This document shows, one piece after another, positions 48,980-59,852 of a stretch of 64,000 nucleotides of DNA. The translations under genes were made by a program, and so were the position numbers. This stretch comes from Cliona cf. orientalis (taxonomy: Eukaryota; Porifera; Demospongiae; Clionaida; Clionaidae), in contig OZ005704.1 of assembly GCA_963930775.1 (NCBI GenBank), positions 5,642,001-5,706,000 on the forward strand. Reading direction: 5' to 3'. The notes below the pieces were generated by a model. It did not search any database and had not been told where the DNA came from. It saw only the letters and a program-made list of their open reading frames with translations. How positions within the stretch are numbered: position 1 is the first letter of the stretch; every line of letters starts with the position of its first letter.

Positions 48980-49713
48980 TCCAACATTAATTATTTATTC
49001 AGTGATACTAATTGTATGTACCCATGAATTGTATTGAGGAGTTACTACACTGTATGACATTGTGGTGTGGCTCTACTCTGTAAAAAATGAAAGTGAATAT
49101 CACTACTTGGTAGTGACATCTGTTGCAAAATGTAGTAACAGTCACTACACTTTGCCACAGATGTCACTACCAAGTAGTGGCGTTCACTATTCATTTTTTA
49201 CAGTGTAAGATTAGTAATGGAGTTATCTAGATGTACTTTGCAAGTAAGAAAATTGTCACGTAATACGATGACAGGGATATAATCAGGTACTATAGATCAA
49301 TAATAATTATTCTTCATGGCCTGACGAGTTCCATGCAATCTGGAAGATGTTATAGGACTCTAATAGAACCCTTGGGATTCTGTAAGGGTCTTTCTGTCTT
49401 CTAAATCACATGATACACATCCTATATGAAGATGAAACTTCCATGCATGCATATAAGGTCCTTCATTATTAAAATTTTATGACGGCTACCCTAGCCTTTG
49501 TCTAACAATCACAATTATCAACCTTTAATGGAATAATTATTACAATTGGTGTGCCAAATTTGGTTGCTACTGTAACAATACTGAAACTACACGTGCACCT
49601 AAAGTTTATCTGATGCAGTTACACAATATTTAATGGATATTAGATAAGTATAGATCCGCCCCAAATGACCAGTTACTAATCTGAATACATCAATCTGGTT
49701 AGAAGGTGACAAA
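48980..49713. other. Spacer C-D
   Basis: It contains a foldback element at 49074-49207 and A/T-rich sequence holding the 3' end of C and the promoter of D. No additional gene is supported. Confidence 0.6.
49074..49207. mobile_element. Foldback MITE with about 45-bp arms
   Basis: The arm starting TAC(T/A)CTGTAAAAAATGA and containing CACTACTTGGTAGTGACATC is mirrored at the right, ending TCATTTTTTACAGTGTA. The arms also contain the inner palindrome CACTACTTGGTAGTG. There is no coding sequence. Family not assigned; the near match of the arms suggests moderate age. Confidence 0.75.
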
Positions 49714-52379
49714 ATGGAAGCCTTCCAGGAAGGTGAATCAGTTGCTTCATCGGCTACTGCGTATACAGAATACACAGATAGTTCAGCTCTAGATCTCACT
49801 GTGAGAACGAGTCTCACCAGTCAGAACCCAGCATCAGAGGTGCCAAGGTTATCCACAATACCTAGAGATACGTCTTCAACTGGACTCGTACACACAGAAC
49901 AGAGGCCGAAGTTTAATCTTAAATGTGGAAACTGGAGGAAAGCATTGGAAACTGTCATACTGATTGTTACTATTCTCATTGTTTGGGCTCTATTCTCCAT
50001 ACCTACAATATTTTATGCCCTCACGCCCAAGATTAGGGAGGTATCAATTACCATTGTATAATAATCATGATGCTTGCTCTATTGTAAGCTAGATCTATTA
50101 TTCTCAACTTGTAGTCTGGGATCAAGCCTTCTGACACCGTGGACTCAAATTGTGATCAGAAGGAAGTCTATGAGGGAGAAGTTTGTTTAAATGAACTTGC
50201 TAAATGGCAACAGTGCTTTTCTCCAGGGCCAGAACCTAATATAATCTACCTTCCATCTGACATCAATCAAGAAGAGGCTGAGGGAACTGCCACAGGTCTG
50301 GTAGATAGTCTAGGCCCACTTTTGCTCAGCCCAGAGTGTGAGACAGCCATCAGATCATTCCTATGTCTCTACCTGTTTGGATCATGTGACTCGGACAATC
50401 AGCAACATCGAGGAACACAAGAAAACTGCGAAAGTCTGAGAGATGGTGCGTGCGCAAGTGAGTTTATCCGAGCACAAGGGCTATGTCTCCTACCCAACTG
50501 CAATGATCTTCAGTACGAAAAAGAATGTCAAGGTAGCTATAACCAGTGGGTAGCTAACTAGATATACTTTTTGCATAATTACTTTTGTGTATAATTATAT
50601 AGAAGGTGAAAATTCAACGTTCCTAAAATTTAATATGAGTGACTCGACGTTGAAAGTTGACAACAATTCTGGCATAGTTTGTGCTGAAGGGTACTATCTC
50701 AGTGATGACAACTTGTGCCTGCCACTCTGCTCCCTGTGGGTAGATCCACCTGGTGGCATTGGTCTAGGCAAAGTAGCTACCGGAGTCAGTGCAGTCATTG
50801 CCCTGTTCTCATCAATCATAGCCATAACACTGGCTCTTACTGCTCAAAGGAGTACAATGTGAGGGAACTATAGGCAATCACATTAATATCAAGTTGTTAA
50901 TAACGTATACAGGTTGGTATTTCCAACATTATATCTGATTTACTGTTGTGCCACATCAGCCATAATTGGTAAGTACAATGTAACAATAATATTATTATGA
51001 CATTGTACTTGTGTAGTGCATGCCTCTGTATGGAAGCGTGATTGTATATTCAACCAGGAGCAAGCATATTATTATCCTTGACTGCATGTTTATCTTTTCT
51101 TCTATCCAGCTCTGTTCATTTTAATTGGATTCACCAACAGAGAGAAGCTCTTCTGTAGTTCTGAAGACCTTTTTGGAAGTTTTGAAAATGAAACAACCTT
51201 TTGCACCATAACAGGTATATACAATACAGTGTCGTGTAGATATGATCATAACACTATTTGGAACTGTAACTACCCTACCACCATGCACAATTGCAAGACT
51301 GGATGAACATCTGTCATTGCCGGGATTGCATGCTATAATAATTCTATGTTTTTGTAGGCATTATTTTCGTGTATGGCCTAGCGCAACTGGGATATTGGGT
51401 GACGTTTCATGCTATTGCTCTCAGCTGGGGAATTCTCTTTCCATTTCACTTTCGGAGGATGAAAATAGAGAAAAGGCTGAAATACTTTCACATTTCAACT
51501 GTCCTGCTGGCCTTGTTCCTTCCAACCTTGCCTTCATTAATTCATCTCAATGATGGATATGTAAAAGCAAGTATGCGAACTACCCTCTGCTTTGGTAGGA
51601 GTGCTGCAGTCACTTTCTTTGCACTAATTCTTCCCCTGAGTGGACTCATGGCTGTGGCTACATCAGCGCTGGTCACTGTCTTTTGGAAAATTCTCAAGGT
51701 AAGCACAAACAAGGGGTTTATCTGCATAGCATAGAGCCCAGCAGGGTGCGTTCCCACCCCCCTCAAGAAAGTATATCGAAGATTTATGTTTCTTAGATAG
51801 CTTTTTGGATCCCCTTCCCATACCCATCTTCTTGGTCTGCCTTATTGGCTCATTAGTCCAGCTCTATATACCTCCTCTGTTCCCCCAAAAATTTTGGGCC
51901 AGATGCATGCACATGCGCAAACACTACATGTAGTTACAGGCATTACTCAACATAGTAGGAATATTATAACTAGCACAAGACAGGTTAATATGGCTTTCTA
52001 CAAAATTTAGGTATTTGTTCTGAAGAGGTTCTTTGACATGAACAAAAGGAAGCAGACTGCTCCTATTGTCAAAGCCGAGGCAAAGATTTTGTTGATCATG
52101 TGTTACTACATTGTCCTGGGGACTCTGGTTCTCACAGTGAACACTTACTACCAGGTGGCTGGGGAAGCTGTGGCTCAAGCAGTGACCAGCCATTTTGATT
52201 GTCAAAGTGCTGGAACACAGTCTGGCAGAGACTGTGGTGATTTAAGCAACCTTTATGTGGCAGTATTTAATGCACTATCTGATCTGGGAATCATTCTGAT
52301 TGGCCTACTGCCCGCTGTGGTCCTGATATTCACAGTATCGTGTAACTGCAACAATAAACACTGTAAATATTGGAAGTAA
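49714..52379 (+). CDS. Frizzled-like receptor D
   Basis: Exons: 49714-50040, 50115-50532, 50603-50858, 50913-50968, 51110-51214, 51358-51698, 52011-52379; 623 residues. About 80 residues precede TM0 (LETVILIVTILIVWALFSIP). The CRD-like domain is more diverged than in C or E-G: PECETAIRSFLCLYLFGSCD, ENCESLRDGAC, LLPNCNDLQ. TM1 is preceded by CLPLCSLWVDPPGGIGLG, where Leu replaces the Arg of CRPLC. TM3: AQLGYWVTFHAIALSWGILF; TM4: KYFHISTVLLALFLPTLPSL. Exon 7 starts VFVLKRFFDMNKRKQTAP and ends CNCNNKHCKYWK with no KTxxxW. Frame intact. Same direction and spacing as its neighbours. Confidence 0.9.
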
Positions 52380-53085
52380 ATCTTGTGGGATTCTAGCGAG
52401 TATTACTATTATTTTTTTCTTAAGCAATAAATAAGAAAAGTATAATCATGTATAGCAACTGAATGCTAACACAAGGTTGACTTCAGATTCAATTATAGAT
52501 AGCTAGACACCGCATTTTTGGTGTACACATGTGTGTATACATGCGTAATTATTATGTATGTTAATTTTATATACGGAGGTATTCCGGAATTTCAGTATTC
52601 ATTCTGAAATTAAGGCCCTTTGTACCTAATTAATGATCGATCCCCCGCGATGGCATGTAGAACTAGGAGTACACCAAATCTAGCAAAAGCTCTATTATTA
52701 CAAGTGTAAAAATTGGATTGGATATCATCATGGATGGCAGTGCCAAAATTAGTGAACAAACAAGATTTATAGGGCGGATATTCACATCCACTATTATTAT
52801 AGCTACATCAATCCCTACAATTTGCTGCACGTAGCCCTGACTGTGTATGATTCATACATAGTCAGGGCTACAGGAAATTAATATGGCTACAATCATACAC
52901 AAGGACTAGACAATAACATACACTCAGTAATTATTAAATAGTCAAAGTGTCACGTCTTTCCACTAGTAGCTATTCTGTTAATATGACATTGTACTGTTGC
53001 TACTTTGTAAGAGCCTACTGATAAACCTCTTTACAATTACTGTGGTTGTCACAGTGCACTAGCTAGCTAACCTGAACGAACTAAG
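52380..53085. other. Spacer D-E
   Basis: Parts are recognisably related to the upstream regions of F and G (for example ACACCAAATCTAG...ACAA near 52670 against 55990-56030), marking this as the older edge of the duplicated unit. A small inverted repeat, TAGCCCTGACTGTGTATGA with TCATACATAGTCAGGGCTA, occurs at about 52832-52870. No gene. Confidence 0.6.
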
Positions 53086-55626
53086 ATGGAAGGTGAGGCA
53101 GCTGCATCAGTTGCTGTGTACATGGAATACATGGAGTCACCAGCAATTGTGAAGAGATCAAGTACTGTAACAGCTCCTGTAGGCCTCATCAGGGTTCAAG
53201 AGTCTGACATAGATTTACCTACAAGGAGAAGCATCAACAGTCCATGCTCTGCCACTTTAGAATCACCAAACATGACGCCTGTAAGAGCAAGTCCGACAAG
53301 TACACACCCATCATCAGAGTTGCCGACCCTGATGCCTAGAGATGAGTCATCGACTCAACTTATGCCACATGATAAATTCAAATGTGGAAGCTGGAAAACT
53401 GGATTGGAAGTTGGCATGCTGAGTGGGATTATTATAGTTGTTTGGATGCTATTTTCTATACCAGCAATCCTTTATGCCCTCCCGCCCAAGATCAGAGAGG
53501 TACACCTTCAGAAGCTACATTGTGTAATATGTATCACTACCATTAGTAATAGTTACTGTTTATGTATGCTTCTTTCAGCATTGTATTGCTCTCAATTTGC
53601 AGTCTGAGACAGGCCCCACTGATAACGTGGACCAATCAACATCAAGTTGTGATCAGAAGATGATCTATGATGGACAAGTCTGCTTAAGTGAGCTTACACG
53701 ATGGCAACAATGTTTTTCTCCACTATCCGATGCGGTCTACGTTCCACCCAATATGGAGGCTGCAGAGGCCACTGCCGAATTCTTGCTATTAAATCTACCC
53801 CTGCTCTCCCCTAGTCCAGAGTGTGAGGCTGCCATCAGACCATTCCTGTGCCTCTATCTATTTGGGTCATGTGACTTAAACAATAACCTACATCAAGCTA
53901 CGCAGACAAGCTGCATCAGACTGAGAGATGACGTGTGTGCACGAGAGTTTATACTAGCTGAAGGGATAGTTGGTCAAGGTGTGCTACCCAATTGTGATGA
54001 TCTCCTTCAGCAAGAAGAAGAATGCCAAGGTCAGAAGGATAATTACTTATTACTATTTAAGGGGTATTCTCTTCTAATCATGTAGATAGTGAAAATTCAA
54101 CATCCCTCAATATGACCGAAGTGACTGTCGTCAATCGCTCAGCCATAATTTGTGCTGAAGGGTATTATCTCAGCAGTGATAACCTGTGCAGGCCCCTCTG
54201 CACCCTCTGGGTAGATCCACCAGGTGTTGGCCTGGACTCGGACAACATAGCCATCATAGTGAGTGCCATCATTGCTGTGATTTCATCCATTACAGTTATA
54301 GTACTGGCTCTTACTGTTCAGAAGAGTACAATGTAAGTTAAACTGACCATTAAATTTTTTTCTTGCCAATAATAATAATATTATGCTTCCATATATTATA
54401 GGTTGACATTTCCAACCACATACCTCATTTATTGTTGTACCACAATAGCCTTTACTGGTAAGCTACACTACACTGACATGATAGATCACTATAGTGACAT
54501 GCATGAGGTAGCTTTCCTGTACATTAATTTTACTCATATTTTTACCCCAAACAAAAGTACCTAAAGCACCCAGTGATACTAAACTGGCTGTATTATTCAT
54601 GCACAATACATCTTTTTCAGCTCCATTCACTTTAATTGGATTCATTAACAGAGAAAAGCTTTATTGTACCTCTGAAGACCTATTTGAAAGTTTTCAAGAT
54701 GAAACAACCTATTGCACAGCAGCAGGTACCTAGCTACACTATATCGGCAGTCAAGTTTGTGTATGAGATAGTTATTTGTGTGTGTACACTTGCAGGTGTT
54801 TTCTCCACTTATGGTCAGGCACAACTGGGATACTGGGTGGCTTTTCATGCCATTAGCCTCTGCTGGGCAATTGTCTTTCCATTTCACTTTCGGAGGATGA
54901 AAGTGGAAGGAAAGCTCAAGTATTTTCACATTGCGACAGTTCTGATAGCTTTGCTCTTTCCAACCTTACCTGCTCTAATTAATCTTCGTGATGGATACGT
55001 TATGGCTGACAGACCAACCACCCTTTGCATCGGTCGGAATGTTGACATTATTTTCTTTGCACTAGTTCTTCCACTGTGTGTACTCATAGCTGTGGCTATA
55101 TCAGCGCTGATCATTAAGTTCTGGAAAATTCTTAAGGTACATGTCATACATGAGCCACTCCTAAGCTTCTGATGCAATGTTATAGCCATGCCTATTCTGT
55201 GTATTGAATGTCCCAAGTATGCACACTATAGTGCAAATCTTATTACTCCAGGAGTTTGTTCTGAAGAAGTTGTTTGACAGAAAACGAGACCTTGTCCTGA
55301 AGAGGGGAAAACAGACCACTCCAAGTGTTGGAAAAGCTCAGGCTAAAATTCTGTTCATCGTGTGCTACTACATTGCTCAGGGGACTATAGTCCTGACGCT
55401 GCTCACTTACTACCAGGTGGTGGATAAAGCTGATATTCAAGCACTGACCAGCCATTTCACCTGTCAAAGTGTTGGGATACAGTCAGGCAGAGACTGTGGT
55501 GATTTACCCAATATTCACCTGGAATTATTTAATTCACTTACTGCACTGGGAATTGTTCTGACTGGCCTACTACCAGCTGTGGTTCTGATATTCACAGTAA
55601 AGTGTGACTGTAACAATAACAATTAA
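53086..55626 (+). CDS. Frizzled-like receptor E
   Basis: Exons: 53086-53499, 53603-54029, 54086-54332, 54402-54457, 54621-54725, 54796-55136, 55252-55626; 654 residues, all phases consistent. The roughly 110-residue N-terminus is rich in Ser, Thr and Pro and ends in Lys-containing KCGSWKTG before TM0 (MLSGIIIVVWMLFSIPAILY), suggesting a signal anchor with the N-terminus inside. Ten cysteines lie between SSCDQ and EECQ. Potential N-glycosylation sites (NST, NMT, NRS) lie between CRD and TM1. Seven helices in exons 3-7. ECL1 and ECL2 cysteines (YCTSEDLF..., TTLCIGR) could form the usual class F bridge. Tail: VKCDCNNNN. From exon 3 onward it is nearly identical to F. Confidence 0.92.
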
Positions 55627-56162
55627 TTACATGAAATATCATGTACCACAATAGTATATGTTGTACGGATATCTACAGTTATAGCTATCATGCATAATGG
55701 TAACTGCTGAATATATATAATGCATATGATGACTCTTGGCCAGTATTGGATTAAATACATGAATGCTTAGCAGTAGGAAACAATTCTTTTCATATGCAAT
55801 AAGCAACACATAGATTCTGAATTGAATGCTAAATTATAATAATATATAAAGGTTGACATCTGATGTGTTCTTCATTCTTGGTGTGTGTGTGTGTGTTTGT
55901 GTATGGAGGCATCACTACTAGCTATATTCGGCAGTGAAAATTAATACTGATGTAGCTTTACTTTGACAATGGACAATCCCCTGATGTACAACAAAGAGCA
56001 TACCAAATCTATTCACAACTAGTACTACAAAAGCAATACTACAATAATATTACTATAGTATATGCATAATATATTGCTGTAGCTAAGGGTCAACAGTAGT
56101 ACTAGTCTAATTGTGACTAATCTGCATTAGCTGAAGCTAACCTGAACAACAATAAAAGTAAG
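55627..56162. other. Spacer E-F, duplicated upstream of G
   Basis: The region from about 55670 to 56162 is nearly identical to 59360-59852 (for example TAGCTATCATGCATAATGGT, AAGGTTGACATCTGATGTGT and CTGAAGCTAACCTGAACAAC just before each ATG). It probably holds the shared promoter of F and G. A (GT)n run sits at 55881-55896. Confidence 0.75.
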
Positions 56163-58737
56163 ATGGAAGGTGAAGGAGCTGGATCGGTTGCTGTGTATAT
56201 AGAATACACTGAGTCATCAGCAACTGTGGAAAGATTAACTACCTCAGCTCCTGTAGGCCTTGTCAGGGTTCAAGAGTCAAACATAGACCTCACTACAGGG
56301 GGAAGCTTCAACACTCCATGCCCTGCCACTTCAGAATCACCAGTCACGATAGCCAGTCCCACTGATCAACATCCACCATCAGAGTCGCCAACTCTGATAC
56401 CTAGAGATCAGTCATCAACTCGACTTGTTCAACATCACGGTGATGATTGCACAACAAAACAGCATTCAAAGCCCACATTTGGAAGATCGATTCCATTCAA
56501 ATGTGGAAACTGGAAAACAGGATTGGAAGTTGGCATGCTGAGTGGAATTATTATCATTATTTGGGTGTTATTTTCTATACCAGGAATCCTCTATGCCCTC
56601 CCGCCCATAATTAGAGAGGTATACCTTCAGAAACTACCACTACCCTTTAGATTACGTGTGCTTCAGAAGTTCTTTCAGTTACCAGTAGCTATTGTAATGC
56701 TCTCAATTTGCAGCTGCAGTCTGAGACAACTCCCACAGGTAGTGTGGTCCAATCAACATCAAGTTGTGATCAGAAGATGATCTATGATGGACAAGCCTGC
56801 TTAAGTGAACTTACACAATGGCAACAATATTTTTCTCCACTATCTGATGCGGTCTACGTTCCACCCAATATGGAGGCTGAGGCCACTGCCGAGAGACTGC
56901 TACTAGGTCTACCCCTGCTCTCCCCTAGTCCAGAGTGTGAGGCAGCCATCAGACCATTCCTGTGCCTCTATTTATTTGGGTCATGTGACTCAGACAATAA
57001 CCTACATCAAGTTACACAGATAAGCTGCATCAGACTGAGAGATGACGTGTGTGCACGAGAGTTTATACTAGCTGAAGGGATAGTTGGTCAAGGTGTGCTA
57101 CCCAATTGTGATGATCTCCTTCAGCAAGAAGAGGAATGCCAAGGTAATTAATTATATACTTAACAATAAGAATAATTAATCTATTATGTAGATGGTAAAA
57201 ATTCAACATCCCTCAATATGACCGAAGTGACTGTCGTCAATCGCTCAGCCATAATTTGCGCTGAAGGGTATTATCTCAGCAGTGATAACCTGTGCAGGCC
57301 CCTCTGCACCCTCTGGGTAGATCCACCAGGTGTAGGCCTGGACTCGGACAACATAGCTATCATAGTCAGTGCCATCATTGCCGTGATTTCATCCATTACA
57401 GTTATAGTACTGGCTCTTACTGTTCAGAAGAGTACAATGTAAGTTAAACTGACCATTAAATTTTTTTCTTGCCAATAATAATAATATTATGCTTCCATAT
57501 ATTATAGGTTGACATTTCCAACCACATACCTCATTTATTGTTGTACCACAATAGCCTTTACTGGTAAGCTACACTATACTGATATAATATGATAGATCAC
57601 TATAGTGACATGCATGAGGTAGCTTTCCTGTACATTAATTTTACTCATATTTTTACCCCAAATAAAGTGCCTAAAGCACCCAGTGATACTAAACTGGCTG
57701 AATTATTCATGCACAATACATCATTTTTCAGCTCCATTCACTTTAATCGGATTCATTAACAGAGAAAAGCTTTATTGTACCTCTGAAGACCTATTTGAAA
57801 GTTTTCAAGATGAAACAACCTATTGCACAGCAGCAGGTACCTAGCTACACTATTTCGGCAGTCAAGTTTGTGTATGAGATAGTTATTTGTGTGTGTACAC
57901 TTGCAGGTGTTTTCTCCACTTATGGTCAGGCACAACTGGGATACTGGGTGGCTTTTCATGCCATTAGCCTCTGCTGGGCAATTGTCTTTCCATTTCACTT
58001 TCGAAGGATGAAAGCAGAAGGAAAGCTCAAGTATTTTCACATTGCGACAGTTCTGATAGCTTTGCTCTTTCCAACCTTACCTGCTCTGATTAATCTTCGT
58101 GATGGATACATCATGGCCGACAGACCAACTACCCTTTGCATCGGTCGGAATGTTGATATTATTTTCTTTGCACTAGTTCTTCCACTGTGTGTACTCATAG
58201 CTGTGGCTATATCAGCACTGATCATTATGTTCTGGAAAATTCTTAAGGTACATGTCATACATGAGCCACTTCTAACCTTCTGATGTAATGTTATAGCCAT
58301 GCCTATTCTGTGTATTGAATATCCCAAGTATGCACACTATAGTGCAAATCTTACTACTCCAGGAGTTTGTTCTGAAGAAGTTGTTTGACAGAAAACGAGA
58401 CCTTGTCCTGAAGAGGGGGAAACAGACCACTCCAAGTGTTGGAAAAGCTCAGGTTAAAATTCTGTTCATCGTGTGCTACTACATTGCCTTGGGAACTGTA
58501 GTCCTGACACTGCTCACTTACTACCAGGTGGTGGGTGAAGCTGATATTCAAGCACTGACCAGCCATTTCGCCTGTCAAAGTGTTGGGATACAGTCAGGCA
58601 GAGACTGTGGTGATTTACCCAATATTCACCTGGAATTATTTAATTCACTCACTGCACTGGGAATCGTTCTGACTGGCCTACTACCAGCTGTGGTTCTGAT
58701 ATTCACAGTAAAGTGTGACTGTAACAATAACAATTAA
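56163..58737 (+). CDS. Frizzled-like receptor F
   Basis: Exons: 56163-56618, 56720-57143, 57192-57438, 57508-57563, 57732-57836, 57907-58247, 58363-58737; 667 residues, frame intact. The N-terminus is about 14 residues longer than in E (adds GRSIPFKCGNW and neighbours). TM0: MLSGIIIIIWVLFSIPGILY. In the CRD-like domain one cysteine present in all six other copies is replaced by Tyr (WQQYFSP against WQQCFSP), so one disulphide may be lost. TM3-TM7 are almost identical to E and G. The intron between exons 1 and 2 stays open in frame with exon 1 for a stretch and has two possible acceptors (CAGCTGCAG), so alternative splicing by two codons is possible. Confidence 0.92.
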
Positions 58738-59852
58738 TTAAGTAACAAACATGAAATATCATGTACCACAATAGTATATGTGAATGCATCAAGTAAAAAC
58801 TGAGGAAACTTTAGGCATAATAATTTATACCTGGCCTGATTATAATATTATTTGACCAGCTGTGAGAAAAGGGACTGTTTGGGATTGTTTTGTTTGTACA
58901 TGTAGTATGTATGTAGCACGCAATGTACTGTTGCAGTTGCTGTATGCCTCGAGCTCTGCAGTGTGTCTATGGCTAAGGCTACACTGGTCTGCTACAAGTA
59001 CACTCACAACTACATTATAGTAGTAGTTTGTAGTATGTAGCTTCAAACATTGTTATGTACCATCAAGGGCTTATAGACCCCAAAGGGGGAGAGAGCATGT
59101 CTATAAGCCCTTGGTACCATGCAATGTACTCTGGATTTACTCTGTGTTTGTGGTAATAGCTACTCTGGTACAAGTATATATACTCACAACAATTTGTAGA
59201 AGCATGCAAGTGGATATTGAGGTAATAATATACTCACAACAATTTGTAGAAAGTATGCAAATTGGATATTGAGAAATGGTCCTTTAACAATAACTGTTGA
59301 TTTTCTGAAATTGAAACTATGCTTTAAGTTTCCTTTTTATTTGATACATTCACATATGTTTATAGATATCTACAATTATAGCTATCATGCATAATGGTAA
59401 CTGCTGAATATAATGCATATGACTCTTGGCTAGTATTGGATTAAATACACGAATGCTTAGCAGTAGGAAACAATTCTTTTCATAATGCAATAAGCAACAC
59501 ATAGATTCTGAATTGAATGCTAAATTAAATTATAAAGGTTGACATCTGATGTGTTCTTCATTTTTGGTGTGTGTGTGTTTGTGTATGGAGGCATCACTAC
59601 TATGTAGCTATATTCAGCAGTGAAAATTGGTACTGATTCGATGTAGCTTTACTTTGACAATGGTCGATCCCCTGATATACAACAAAGAGCACACCAAATC
59701 TAGTCACAACTAGTACTACAAAAACAATACTACAATAATATTATTATAGTATGTGCATAATAATTATATTGCTGTAGCTAAGGGTCAACAGTAGTCTAAG
59801 AGTGACTAATCTGCATTAGCTGAAGCTAACCTGAACAACAATAAAAAATAAG
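58738..59852. other. Spacer F-G with inserted 600-bp segment
   Basis: About 59360-59852 duplicates the spacer upstream of F. The extra 58790-59340 has no counterpart upstream of F; it contains a hairpin at 59058-59117 and a 50-bp tandem duplication (TACTCACAACAATTTGTAGA at 59181 and 59231). No gene is supported. Confidence 0.65.
59058..59117. repeat. Short hairpin element
   Basis: GTACCATCAAGGGCTTATAG is mirrored by CTATAAGCCCTTGGTAC, with a purine-rich loop of about 20 bp. Possibly a miniature foldback transposon. Confidence 0.65.

Noticed and set aside
54645-58578. Minus-strand frames repeated in receptors E, F and G
   Set aside because: They recur only because the sense exons are duplicated; no independent coding signal.
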